Of a stretch of 37,256 bases of DNA, positions 9,194 to 18,078 are shown piece by piece. This DNA is from Phycisphaerae bacterium (GTDB lineage Bacteria; Planctomycetota; Phycisphaerae; Phycisphaerales; SM1A02): NCBI GenBank assembly GCA_002722935.1, contig PBMX01000032.1, positions 1 through 37,256 of the forward strand. The letters run 5' to 3'. Position 1 is the stretch's first letter, and the number at the start of each line of letters is the position of its first letter. Under the pieces are notes generated by a model. That model did no database searches, had not been told where the DNA came from, and saw nothing but the letters and a program-made list of their open reading frames with translations. Both the position numbers and the translations under genes were made by a program.

Positions 9194-10018
9194 TCAGGAA
9201 GCGTTCGAGCACGTCGCGGCGCCGCTGGACGAGTGTACCCATGCAACGGCGTTGCGGAACATCTGCAGACCCGGGGGATCCCCCCCCATGCAGGATGTGC
9301 CCAGGCGCGTCCACGTCGGATGCTGTGTCCACCTGGTATATCGCTCCGGGTGCGGCATGAGCCCGAAGACCAGCCCGGTGCTGTCACAGATACCGGCGAC
9401 ATCCCCGGCGGATCCGTTCGGGTTGTCCCCCGCCCGGTAGCGAACCGCGATCTGGCCGTTGGACGCCAGTTCTTCAAGCTGCCCCGAAGACGAGGGAACG
9501 AATCGTCCTTCGCCATGGGCGATGGGCAGGACCGATGAGGCATCGTTGAGCGAGAGGTTCTTCGTCCATATGCACCTCGTGTCCGAGGGAACCTCGATAC
9601 CGACCCATCGATCGATGAAGCGGGCCGAATCGTTGTCGGCGAGGGCGACCGTCGGTCGTGGTGGATCGGCGGAGGAATCCTCGCCATGAGCCGGCCCGGG
9701 CAGCAGCCCGACCTGGACGGCGATCTGGAACCCGTTGCACGGGGCGATCATCGGAACACCCCGGTCGATCGCCGCTCTCAAGGCGCCATGCAGTCCGCTT
9801 CGGAACAATTGCGCTGCGATGCGTCCGGCCGCGACCGCATCGCCGTAACTGAAACCACCAGGAAGACCCACGAGATCGAATCCATCCAGGATCGTCGGAT
9901 CCTCCATGAGCCTGTTGAGGTGGATCGAGACGGAGGTCGCACCGGCAAGCTCGAAGGCTTCCGCCAGTTCCCTGTCGCAATTGATGCCTGCGGTCGTGAT
10001 GACGAGTGCCTTGGTCAT
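9194..10018 (-). CDS. purQ: Phosphoribosylformylglycinamidine synthase, glutaminase subunit PurQ
   Basis: MTKALVITTAGINCDRELAEAFELAGA, GLPGGFSYGDAVAAGRIAA, APCNGFQIAVQVGLLPG, FGLMPHPER. Start chosen at 10018. Confidence 0.95.
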   Translation of the reverse strand: MTKALVITTAGINCDRELAEAFELAGATSVSIHLNRLMEDPTILDGFDLVGLPGGFSYGDAVAAGRIAAQLFRSGLHGALRAAIDRGVPMIAPCNGFQIAVQVGLLPGPAHGEDSSADPPRPTVALADNDSARFIDRWVGIEVPSDTRCIWTKNLSLNDASSVLPIAHGEGRFVPSSSGQLEELASNGQIAVRYRAGDNPNGSAGDVAGICDSTGLVFGLMPHPERYTRWTQHPTWTRLGTSCMGGDPPGLQMFRNAVAWVHSSSGAATCSNAS

Positions 10019-10023
10019 GCGTT

Positions 10024-12957
10024 TCACCAGTCGATTGTCCCCAGCCACGCGTTGCGAAGGTCATCGAGATCGAAACACGCGTCTCCAGCGAGTTTCAACT
10101 CGGTTGAATCGTTGAAGCGCCCGAGGCAGGCATGCGGAACATCCCCGAGCAACTCGGTCAGCGCCGCTCGCTGATCGGGGTCCACCTCGAGAAGATAGCG
10201 ACCCGGGGTTTCACCGAACATGGCCGCATCGATGTCGGCCGTTCCCGGCACGGCGGACGGATCGAGTTCCAGGCCGAGGTTCCCGGCGAAGGCCATCTCC
10301 GCAGCGGCGACGAGAACCCCGCCTTCCGAGCAGTCGTGGGCCGAACGGACCAGGCCGGCGGAGATCGCGGCGGCGACGCGGCCGGCGACGTCGGCCATCC
10401 CCGACACGTCCATCGCCGGCAGGCGATCGGGATCACCAGTGCGATGCGGCTGGAAACAGTCGGCGTAGATGGACCCGGTGATCTCGTGCGAGGTCGTCCC
10501 GACGATGACCAGTTCCGAGCCGGATTTCTTTGCATCCATGGTGATGCATCCCCGGACGTCGTCAACGATGCCGAGGCCGGAGATGAGCAGCGTCGGCGGA
10601 ATGCGGATGGTCGTTCCCTGCTCGGTCGTGAACTGGTTGTTCAACGAATCCTTGCCAGAGATGAAGGGTGATCGATAGGCCTTCGCGGCGTCGTAGCATC
10701 CCTCCGCGGCACGTACGAGTTCGCCCAGACGCTGCTCGTCGTCGCAACCCGGCCAGCAGAAGTTGTCGAGAACCGCGATGCGAGAAGGATCGACCCCGAC
10801 GCAGACGAGGTTGCGGATGCACTCGTCGAAGGCCGCGATCGCCATCCAGTAGGGATCGATGTGGAACCCGGTCGCCAGTCCATTCGCAATGCCCAGGCCC
10901 CGGTTGGAACCCGGCACGGGAAGTATCACCGCGGCATCGGACGGCCCGGTCCCGTGAACGCCCACCTGTGGACGAATCACGCTTCGGCCCTGCACCTCGT
11001 GGTCGTACTGCTCGATGATGCATCGTTTCGAGGCGATGTTGGGATGCGCCAGCAGTGAAGGAAGGACCGACGAGATGGACGGCACATCCACCGGGGCGAG
11101 GACTGCCGGTGCCGGTGGAGTCCACGAGGCCTCCCTGACACGATCAGGCAGCCCATCGTGAAGCAGTGCCATGGGCATCCGCCCGACCTCGGTTTCACCA
11201 TGGCGGAGTATCAGCTCCCGTCCCTCGGTCCCGAACTCGCCCAGATCGCACAGTTCGACATCATGCTTGTCACAGAGTTCCTGGATCCGGGCGACGTTCC
11301 CGGGTGGAACGGAAAGAACCATGCGCTCCTGAGCCTCGGAGATCCAGATCTCCACCGGCGTCAGGCCCGCGTACTTCAACGGGGCCCTGTCGAGCTGGAC
11401 GTCCGCCCCGAGCGTTTCCCCCATCTCGCCGACTGCACTTGAAAATCCACCCGCCCCGCAGTCCGTGATCGCGTTGTACAGGCAGTTCTCCTCGTCATCG
11501 CGAGCCTCGATGATGGCATCGAGCGTCTTCTTCTCGGTGATCGGATTCCCGATCTGGACTGCATGCGAGAACTCGTCGACATGGGTGTCCGTCAACTCCG
11601 CCGAGGAGAAGGTGGCTCCATGAATCCCGTCACGACCTGTGCGACCGCCAAGGGCGATGATGCGATCACCGGGCATCGGATCTCCATGCACCCTGTTGCG
11701 CGGCATGACACCGACGCACCCGCAGTAGACGAGTGGATTCCCGACGTAGTTGTCATCGAACCAGACCGTTCCATTGACGGTCGGTATTCCCATGCGGTTT
11801 CCATAATCCCGGACACCCGCGACGACCTGGGAGAGAATTCTCCGCGGGTGCAGGCACCCGGCCGGAAGCGGCCGATCCGTGTCGGGGATGAAACCGTCGA
11901 GGGTGGCCGTGCAGAAGACGTCGGTTGCCGCGATCGGCCGGGCCGCGAGCCCGGTTCCCATCACGTCACGGATGCAGCCACCAATGCCCGTCGCTGCCCC
12001 TCCATAGGGTTCCAGTGCGGATGGGTGGTTGTGCGTCTCGACCTTGAAGCAGACGGCGTGTTCATCGTCGAATCCGACGATCCCTGCATTGTCCACGAAG
12101 ACCGAGAGGCACCAGTCGCCGAGACCATCGGCCATCAACTCGTGGGTAGCGGCGGCCACCGTCGACTTCAGGAGGTTGTCGATATGGACGAGTCCATCGT
12201 CGTCGACCGTGTGACCCGGGCGACCAGCTGCATCGGGCAGCGGCCCCCGGTACGTCATCCGTGCCTTGAGCGTCTTGTGCACGCAGTGTTCCGACCAGGT
12301 CTGGGCCAGCGTCTCCAGTTCGATCTCCCTGGGGTCCCGCCCGATCTCGTTGTAGGCATCGCGGATCGCCTGCATCTCGTCGAGGCTCAGGAAGAGGTGC
12401 GCATCGCGGGAGAGGGATTCAAGTGAAGCATCGTCCATCGTGCGAAGCGGGATCGTGCGTACTTCGAACTCATGACCATGACCTTCGGGGAACGCATCCG
12501 GATGATACGGCTCCGTGTAGACCCCGTGAATCAACGGGTTGGCGAGGCAGCGGCTGGCGAACTCCCTGGCGGTCTCCGCATCGAGCCCAGACACGTCGTA
12601 TCGCCTGCCCGTTCTTACACGGACATCGCAGCCGACGAGACTTCGGATCGCCAGTTCCACGGCTTCGGCATCGGGATCCATGACACCCGGCAACGGGTGA
12701 ACCTCGATCATCGACATGGATCGCGGGGGGCGGGCGCCGATGACCACGTCCTCCGTCACCGGATGACAGAGCAGTTCGTGTGCTATGCGTTCAAGCGATT
12801 CCGCGTCGAGGTCGCCCTCGATGAGGTACACGCTCGATGAATGGATGGAATCGGGAAGAGAATCAAGCGCCGCATGGCGGGCCGACTGCAGCGCCGCGTG
12901 GCCACGGGGATCGCCAGCACCTTCCGTGGGCTGGACCTCGATTCTGTGAACATTCAT
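10024..12957 (-). CDS. purL: Phosphoribosylformylglycinamidine synthase PurL with N-terminal PurS-like region(s)
   Basis: TWSEHCVHKTLKARMTY, KVETHNHPSALEPYGGAATGIGGCIRDVMGTG, ISGKDSLNNQF. N-terminal PurS-like sequence GVMDPDAEAVELAIRSLVGCDVRVRTGRRYDV. Confidence 0.95.
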   Translation of the reverse strand: MNVHRIEVQPTEGAGDPRGHAALQSARHAALDSLPDSIHSSSVYLIEGDLDAESLERIAHELLCHPVTEDVVIGARPPRSMSMIEVHPLPGVMDPDAEAVELAIRSLVGCDVRVRTGRRYDVSGLDAETAREFASRCLANPLIHGVYTEPYHPDAFPEGHGHEFEVRTIPLRTMDDASLESLSRDAHLFLSLDEMQAIRDAYNEIGRDPREIELETLAQTWSEHCVHKTLKARMTYRGPLPDAAGRPGHTVDDDGLVHIDNLLKSTVAAATHELMADGLGDWCLSVFVDNAGIVGFDDEHAVCFKVETHNHPSALEPYGGAATGIGGCIRDVMGTGLAARPIAATDVFCTATLDGFIPDTDRPLPAGCLHPRRILSQVVAGVRDYGNRMGIPTVNGTVWFDDNYVGNPLVYCGCVGVMPRNRVHGDPMPGDRIIALGGRTGRDGIHGATFSSAELTDTHVDEFSHAVQIGNPITEKKTLDAIIEARDDEENCLYNAITDCGAGGFSSAVGEMGETLGADVQLDRAPLKYAGLTPVEIWISEAQERMVLSVPPGNVARIQELCDKHDVELCDLGEFGTEGRELILRHGETEVGRMPMALLHDGLPDRVREASWTPPAPAVLAPVDVPSISSVLPSLLAHPNIASKRCIIEQYDHEVQGRSVIRPQVGVHGTGPSDAAVILPVPGSNRGLGIANGLATGFHIDPYWMAIAAFDECIRNLVCVGVDPSRIAVLDNFCWPGCDDEQRLGELVRAAEGCYDAAKAYRSPFISGKDSLNNQFTTEQGTTIRIPPTLLISGLGIVDDVRGCITMDAKKSGSELVIVGTTSHEITGSIYADCFQPHRTGDPDRLPAMDVSGMADVAGRVAAAISAGLVRSAHDCSEGGVLVAAAEMAFAGNLGLELDPSAVPGTADIDAAMFGETPGRYLLEVDPDQRAALTELLGDVPHACLGRFNDSTELKLAGDACFDLDDLRNAWLGTIDW

Positions 12958-12999
12958 GTCCGGCTCCGTCTCCCGGAGGAGGCATGGTACCCGTGGAAG

Positions 13000-13464
13000 T
13001 CAGGATCCTCCAGCATGGACCGCCGCTTCATCCCGTCCCTGGACGGCCAGGCGATCACACCGTTCGTTCTCTGGATGGTCATCATGGCCTCGGATCCAGT
13101 GCGTCCGGATCGTCAAGATCTTCCGAAACTCGTCCAGTTCCCTCCAGAGTTCCTCGTTCTTGACCGGCTTCTTCTGGGATGTCTTCCAGCCCCTGGCGAT
13201 CCAGTTGTCCAGCCACTCGGCCAGGCCGTTGACGACGTACTGGCTGTCGCTGTAGACATCGACGCTCGAACCGGGCTCCAGAAGTCGCAGGCCCTCGATG
13301 ACTGCCATCATCTCCATCCTGTTGTTCGTGGTGGATGGCTCCCCACCGTATTCGACCCGTTCTTCCCCGGCGGAATCCCGGAGGATGTACGCCCAGCCGC
13401 CAGGACCTGGATTCATTGAACAGGCACCATCCGTGAAGAGCGTGAAAACGGGTCCATCATCCAT
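13000..13464 (-). CDS. rnhA: Ribonuclease HI
   Basis: FTLFTDGACSMNPGPGGWAYIL, TTNNRMEMMAVIEGL, VYSDSQYVVNGLAEWL, THWIRGHDDHPENERCDRLA. Start at ATG 13464 rather than the ORF-track 13659. Confidence 0.95.
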   Translation of the reverse strand: MDDGPVFTLFTDGACSMNPGPGGWAYILRDSAGEERVEYGGEPSTTNNRMEMMAVIEGLRLLEPGSSVDVYSDSQYVVNGLAEWLDNWIARGWKTSQKKPVKNEELWRELDEFRKILTIRTHWIRGHDDHPENERCDRLAVQGRDEAAVHAGGS

Positions 13465-13526
13465 GTAGAGCTCGCTCCTGGGCCCCTGCAGGCCCTTTAG
13501 AGATGTCTTTCGTGGGGTTGCAGCCA

Positions 13527-13554
13527 CATGGTACATCCGATCCCAGACCACCCA
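13527..13554 (-). promoter_or_regulatory. Candidate sigma70-like promoter for the rnhA-purL-purQ operon
   Basis: Minus strand TTGGGT-N16-TACCAT upstream of rnhA; exact end positions approximate to 1-2 nt. Confidence 0.4.
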
Positions 13555-13590
13555 ACGCCTCCAGGACCTCGAAATTGAGGATCGGTGGCC

Positions 13591-13619
13591 TTGGAAGGCA
13601 CGCCAAGCCTTGGTACACT
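13591..13619 (+). promoter_or_regulatory. Candidate sigma70-like promoter for rpsL-rpsG
   Basis: TTGGAA (13591-13596) - 17 nt - TACACT (13614-13619), about 33 nt before the rpsL ATG. Confidence 0.65.
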
Positions 13620-13652
13620 GCCCGGCTCGATTCGAGTACGGAGCGTTTCTGA

Positions 13653-14024
13653 ATGCCAACCATCAACCAACTTGTCCGCAAGCCGAGGCGTACGCCCAAG
13701 GTGAAGTCGAAGGTCCGTGACCTCGAGGCATCACCCCAGAAGCGTGGCGTCTGCCTCCAGGTGCGTACGGTGACCCCGAAGAAGCCCAACTCGGCCCTGC
13801 GGAAGATCGCCAGGGTCCGGCTGTCCAACGGCAAGGAAATCACCGCCTACATCGGCGGCGAAGGACACAACCTCCAGGAGCACTCGATCGTGCTCGTTCG
13901 AGGCGGCCGTGTCCGTGACCTGCCGGGTGTCAGGTACCACGTCGTCCGTGGTTCACTGGATACGCTCGGCGTTGATGATCGGAAGCAGGGACGATCGAAA
14001 TACGGAACCAAGCGCGGCAAGTGA
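13653..14024 (+). CDS. rpsL: 30S ribosomal protein S12
   Basis: NQLVRKPR...SPQKRGVC...[38 protein letters not shown]...[17 protein letters not shown]. Confidence 0.99.
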   Translation: MPTINQLVRKPRRTPKVKSKVRDLEASPQKRGVCLQVRTVTPKKPNSALRKIARVRLSNGKEITAYIGGEGHNLQEHSIVLVRGGRVRDLPGVRYHVVRGSLDTLGVDDRKQGRSKYGTKRGK

Positions 14025-14111
14025 CCGTGCCTACAGGCAAGTAATCGCGATGCCATCGTCATCGCGGTGAACACGAGGCCCCCACGGGGCGGATGAGCCA
14101 GGAGACATGCG

Positions 14112-14606
14112 ATGGCCGGCCGAATTACCAAGTCCGAACAACAACTGCAGCCCGACCCCCGGTATGGGGACAAGGTGCTCGCGAAGTTCATCAACTGCGT
14201 CATGCTTGACGGCAAGAAGGCCGTCGCCCAGCGATGCGTCTACGCAGCGCTCGACGAGATGCAGGCACGGATCGACAAGGAAAAGCCCGAGGGCATGCCC
14301 TCGACGATCATCGAGGTCTTCCATCAGGCGATCGACAACGCCAAGCCGAACGTCGAAGTCCGGTCGAAGCGGGTCGGTGGCGCCAACTACCAGGTTCCCA
14401 TGCCTGTCACGCAGCGTCGTCGACAGAGCCTCGGGTTCCGCTGGATCATCCAGGCAGCTCGTGGCGAGAAGGGAAAGCCGATCGCGAAGCGTCTCGGCAA
14501 GGAGCTCTACGATGCCGCTCGCGGTGAAGGCAAGGCCGTGACGACTCGAGAGCAGACTCACCGGATGGCGGAAGCCAACAAGGCCTTCAGCCACTTCGCC
14601 TGGTAA
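14112..14606 (+). CDS. rpsG: 30S ribosomal protein S7
   Basis: KFINCVMLDGKKAVAQRCVYAAL, VEVRSKRVGGANYQVPMPV, RRRQSLGFRWIIQAAR. SD AGGAG upstream of ATG 14112. Confidence 0.98.
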   Translation: MAGRITKSEQQLQPDPRYGDKVLAKFINCVMLDGKKAVAQRCVYAALDEMQARIDKEKPEGMPSTIIEVFHQAIDNAKPNVEVRSKRVGGANYQVPMPVTQRRRQSLGFRWIIQAARGEKGKPIAKRLGKELYDAARGEGKAVTTREQTHRMAEANKAFSHFAW

Positions 14607-14666
14607 CTCCACACGTCCACTTCCCATGCGGTGCTGCCCCCGTGCATGAACGGGTACCCTGTCCGC

Positions 14667-15716
14667 ATGTCTGAAGGCCGCTACCACCGCCAGGCGCTCG
14701 TTCCATCCATCGGTGACGCTGGACAGGAACGCATCGGCAACTCGTCGGTGCTGGTCGTCGGGTGCGGCGCCCTTGGATGCATGTCGGTCGACCTGCTGGC
14801 CCGGGCCGGGGTGGGCCACCTGAGACTCGTGGACCGTGACGTGGTCGAACTGACGAATCTCCAGCGACAGTCGCTCTTCGATGAAGACGATGTTGCTTCA
14901 CGCAGGCCCAAGGCGATCGCGGCACGGAATCGACTGGAAGCGGTCAACTCGAGCATCCGGATCGAGGCCGTCGTCGATGACGTGGATGCATCGAACATCG
15001 AGCACCTGGCCGATGGCTGCGACCTGATCATGGATGGACTCGACAACTTCGAAGCCAGGTACCTTCTCAACGACCTCTCCATCGCGACGGACAGACCATG
15101 GATCTACGGCGGTGCCGTCGGAACGACCGGGATGACCGCCGTGATCGTTCCCGGCAGGACGCCCTGTCTCAGGTGCCTCTTCCCTGAACCGCCTGCCGCC
15201 GGGACCACCCCGACATGCGATACCGCGGGCGTACTGGGTCCCGTCGTCTCGATGGTGGCGGCACGGCAGGCGCTCCAGGCCCTCAAGATCCTCGCCGGCC
15301 AGGACGAGGCGCTCGACCCGGCACTCCTTTCATTCGATGCCTGGAGCAACACGACCCGGGAGATGAAGCCCGGCACGCCGTCGCCGGAGTGTCCCTGCTG
15401 TGGGCAGAGGGACTTCGAATGGCTTGAAGGCCGACGCGGCCAGGGCGCCTCGATTCTCTGTGGCCGAAATGCCGTGCAGGTCAAGCCGGATGATGGAAGC
15501 ACGCTCCTCCCGCTCGAGGAACTGGCCCGAAGACTTTCAACCCATGGAACGTTTCGTTGCAACGATTCCGTCGTCCACGGAACCCTCGATCACGAAGTGA
15601 ACGAGGATGGCGAACGGATTGAACTGACCATCTTCCAGAACGGACGAGCACTCGTGAAAGGCAGCGGCTCGACGGAACATGCTCGAGCCGTCTACGCCAA
15701 GTACATCGGAACCTGA
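14667..15716 (+). CDS. moeB: HesA/MoeB/ThiF family adenylyltransferase with C-terminal ubiquitin-like-partner (MoeZ-type) tail
   Basis: RYHRQALVPSIGDAGQERIGNSSVLVVGCGALGC, VDRDVVELTNLQRQSLF, PCLRCLFPE; CPCCGQRDFEWLEG zinc site. Start moved to ATG 14667. Confidence 0.88.
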   Translation: MSEGRYHRQALVPSIGDAGQERIGNSSVLVVGCGALGCMSVDLLARAGVGHLRLVDRDVVELTNLQRQSLFDEDDVASRRPKAIAARNRLEAVNSSIRIEAVVDDVDASNIEHLADGCDLIMDGLDNFEARYLLNDLSIATDRPWIYGGAVGTTGMTAVIVPGRTPCLRCLFPEPPAAGTTPTCDTAGVLGPVVSMVAARQALQALKILAGQDEALDPALLSFDAWSNTTREMKPGTPSPECPCCGQRDFEWLEGRRGQGASILCGRNAVQVKPDDGSTLLPLEELARRLSTHGTFRCNDSVVHGTLDHEVNEDGERIELTIFQNGRALVKGSGSTEHARAVYAKYIGT

Positions 15717-15728
15717 GAGGAAATATCG

Positions 15729-16460
15729 ATGAATCCCGTCATGGAACAGATGCGTTCACACCGGTCGATCCGCAAGTTCACCGACGACGAGGTCGCCGAG
15801 GACCACATCGAGGCCGCGGTCGAAGCGGGACAGATGGCCTCGACAAGTGGCGGCATCCAGTCCTACTGTCTCATCCGCATCCGCGACACCCAGCGGCTTG
15901 AGCGTCTCGTGGAACTGACCGGGAATCAGACCAAGGTGGCCAGGTGCGGCGCGTTCTTCGTCATCTGTGGCGATACGAGGCGGCACCGCCTGCTCGCCAG
16001 GCGAGCCGGGAAGTCGCATGAAACCATGCTGGAAGCCTTCCTGCTTTCAGTCGTGGATACGAGCCTCTTTGCGCAGAACCTCGTCCTGGCCTTCGAATCG
16101 ATGGGCTACGGGATCTGCTACATCGGCGGGCTTCGAAACAACCTCCCGGCCGTCCAGGAACTGCTCGAACTGCCCGAGGGAACCTACCCCCTGTACGGAC
16201 TCTGCGTCGGCAGGCCCGCCGACGATCCCATGCTTCGGCCACGCCTTCCGTTGGGAAGCGTCCTCTTCGAGGAGCGGTATCCGGACGATGCGGCCATGCT
16301 CTCGGACCTCGACGAGTTCGACGAGACGATGCTCGAATATTTCCGCCAGCGTGGCGCGGGAGATCGGATCTGGTCCGGTGAAATGGTGGAGAAGTTCAGC
16401 GAGCCGCGCAGGGTCGATGCAGGCCCCTTCTTCCGGTCACAGGGGGCCAATCTCGATTGA
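15729..16460 (+). CDS. NfsA-like oxygen-insensitive NAD(P)H nitroreductase / FMN reductase
   Basis: HRSIRKFTDDEV, FESMGYGICYIGGLRNNL, LCVGRPADDPMLRPRLPLGSVLFEERY: NfsA-family signatures. Confidence 0.88.
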   Translation: MNPVMEQMRSHRSIRKFTDDEVAEDHIEAAVEAGQMASTSGGIQSYCLIRIRDTQRLERLVELTGNQTKVARCGAFFVICGDTRRHRLLARRAGKSHETMLEAFLLSVVDTSLFAQNLVLAFESMGYGICYIGGLRNNLPAVQELLELPEGTYPLYGLCVGRPADDPMLRPRLPLGSVLFEERYPDDAAMLSDLDEFDETMLEYFRQRGAGDRIWSGEMVEKFSEPRRVDAGPFFRSQGANLD

Positions 16461-16518
16461 CGTCCCACCCCGGTGATGGATCGGAGGTAGGCTCTGGAAC
16501 CTGCAGGAGACTTTCCCG

Positions 16519-17880
16519 ATGACCAGACCCGCAAACGCGACACGCCGCCTCTTTCTCAAGTCCACGACCGCGATGGCTGCCGGCCTCGCCTGGATGCCCC
16601 GCCGAAGTTATGCCCGTGTCCTGGGTGCAAACGACCGCTTGAACATGGCCGTCATCGGAACCGGGGGAATGGGCTCGGGACACACGAGGGGTCTCGTCAA
16701 CAGGAAGGATGCCGACAACCTGGATGTCATCCAGGTGTGCGATGTCTATCGCCGCCGCCTGAACAACAACATCAAGACGATCGGCAAGGGCGCCGATTCC
16801 GGCACGATGCGATACGAAGAGGTACTCGACAACCCGGATGTCGATGCCGTTGTCATCGCGACACCTGATCACTGGCATACGAAGATCGCGATCGAGGCCA
16901 TGGAAGCCGGCAAGGACGTCTACTGTGAAAAGCCGCTCTCCCTGACGATCGAGCAGGCCATTGCATGCAGGGATGCCGTCCACCGTACGGGCCGGGTACT
17001 CCAGGTGGGACCGCAGGGCACGAGCAGTCCCGGGATCTGGGCTGCACAGGACGCCATCAGGGATGGTCGTATCGGCAAGGTCAGCTGGTCGCAGGGCAGT
17101 TACTGCAGGAATTCCCGTGGCGGACAGTTCAACTGGCACATCGACCCCGATGCGGGACCGAACAACGACAGGTCAAGTGACGGGTACGTCGACTGGGATC
17201 GATGGCTCGGACATGAATACGGCCTCGCCGAGAAGATCGACTGGAACGCAGATCATTTCTTCCGGTTCAGGAAGTACTACGCCTACAACGGCGGCCTCGC
17301 GACCGACCTGCTGTACCACAAACTCGCTCCCTTCACGAAGGCGATCAGCGGACATGACGGGGAATACCCGAAGCGGGTGGTCGCCTCGGGTGGTACCTAC
17401 CTGGAGAAGGATGAACGCGACATCCCGGACACCTTCATGATGATGGTCGACTACCCATCGGAACACACCATCGTGCTGGCCAGCGTCATGACCAATGACG
17501 TGGGAGTCGAAGATGTCATCAGGGGCCAGCACGGCACCCTGACCTTCAAAGACGGAATTACCCTCAGTGAACAGCGAACCTGGGCCGCCGAGTTCCGAAC
17601 GAATAACGGCGATCTCCTCGAAACCGGGACGAGGACCGATGACCAGGGACGCCAGCAGCCGGATCCACCCCATGGACAGGCCTCGTTCGCCATCGAAGCA
17701 CCGGGGCGACGGGATCACATGGGCAACTTCATCGATGCCGTTCGAAACGGGGATGAACTGGCCTGCAACGTCGATCTCGGGGCCTCCACGATGGTTGCCA
17801 TCAAGATGGGGGTTGAATCCCTCAGGCAGAACAAGGTGATGCTCTGGGACGCTGAATCCGAGACAATGAGGCCCGCCTGA
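16519..17880 (+). CDS. Secreted Gfo/Idh/MocA family oxidoreductase (Tat signal)
   Basis: Tat motif RRLFLKSTTAMAAGLA, NMAVIGTGGMGSGHTRGL, EKPLSLTIEQA, GSYCRNSRGGQFNW. SD AGGAGA upstream. Confidence 0.9.
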   Translation: MTRPANATRRLFLKSTTAMAAGLAWMPRRSYARVLGANDRLNMAVIGTGGMGSGHTRGLVNRKDADNLDVIQVCDVYRRRLNNNIKTIGKGADSGTMRYEEVLDNPDVDAVVIATPDHWHTKIAIEAMEAGKDVYCEKPLSLTIEQAIACRDAVHRTGRVLQVGPQGTSSPGIWAAQDAIRDGRIGKVSWSQGSYCRNSRGGQFNWHIDPDAGPNNDRSSDGYVDWDRWLGHEYGLAEKIDWNADHFFRFRKYYAYNGGLATDLLYHKLAPFTKAISGHDGEYPKRVVASGGTYLEKDERDIPDTFMMMVDYPSEHTIVLASVMTNDVGVEDVIRGQHGTLTFKDGITLSEQRTWAAEFRTNNGDLLETGTRTDDQGRQQPDPPHGQASFAIEAPGRRDHMGNFIDAVRNGDELACNVDLGASTMVAIKMGVESLRQNKVMLWDAESETMRPA

Positions 17881-17915
17881 TCGAAGCAGGCTTGAAATGG
17901 GACCCGGGGCTGAAT

Positions 17916-17945
17916 TTCACAAAACCGGCGCTTCTCGACTAGGAT
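17916..17945 (+). promoter_or_regulatory. Candidate promoter for the zinc metalloprotease gene
   Basis: TTCACA (17916-17921) - 18 nt - TAGGAT (17940-17945); implies a leader of roughly 125 nt. Confidence 0.35.
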
Positions 17946-18078
17946 CTGGGGTTCACTAGGGAAGAGGGAAGACTCTCCCCACATCAGGAACTGGATGCCG
18001 CCACGCGTCCTGGAGGACTCATCGTGTCTGGTCACGATGGGACTGCTCCGCCCTCGCTGGCCGCTGGAGACGATTGCA

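Noticed and set aside
11563-12426. 287-aa ORF antisense to purL
   Set aside because: Shadow ORF opposite conserved PurL motifs.
13483-13502. GGGCC-CCTGCA-GGCCC-TTTA near the rnhA start as a terminator
   Set aside because: Short stem without a T-run and lying in the rnhA 5' region; no upstream + strand gene ends there, so more likely incidental or leader structure.
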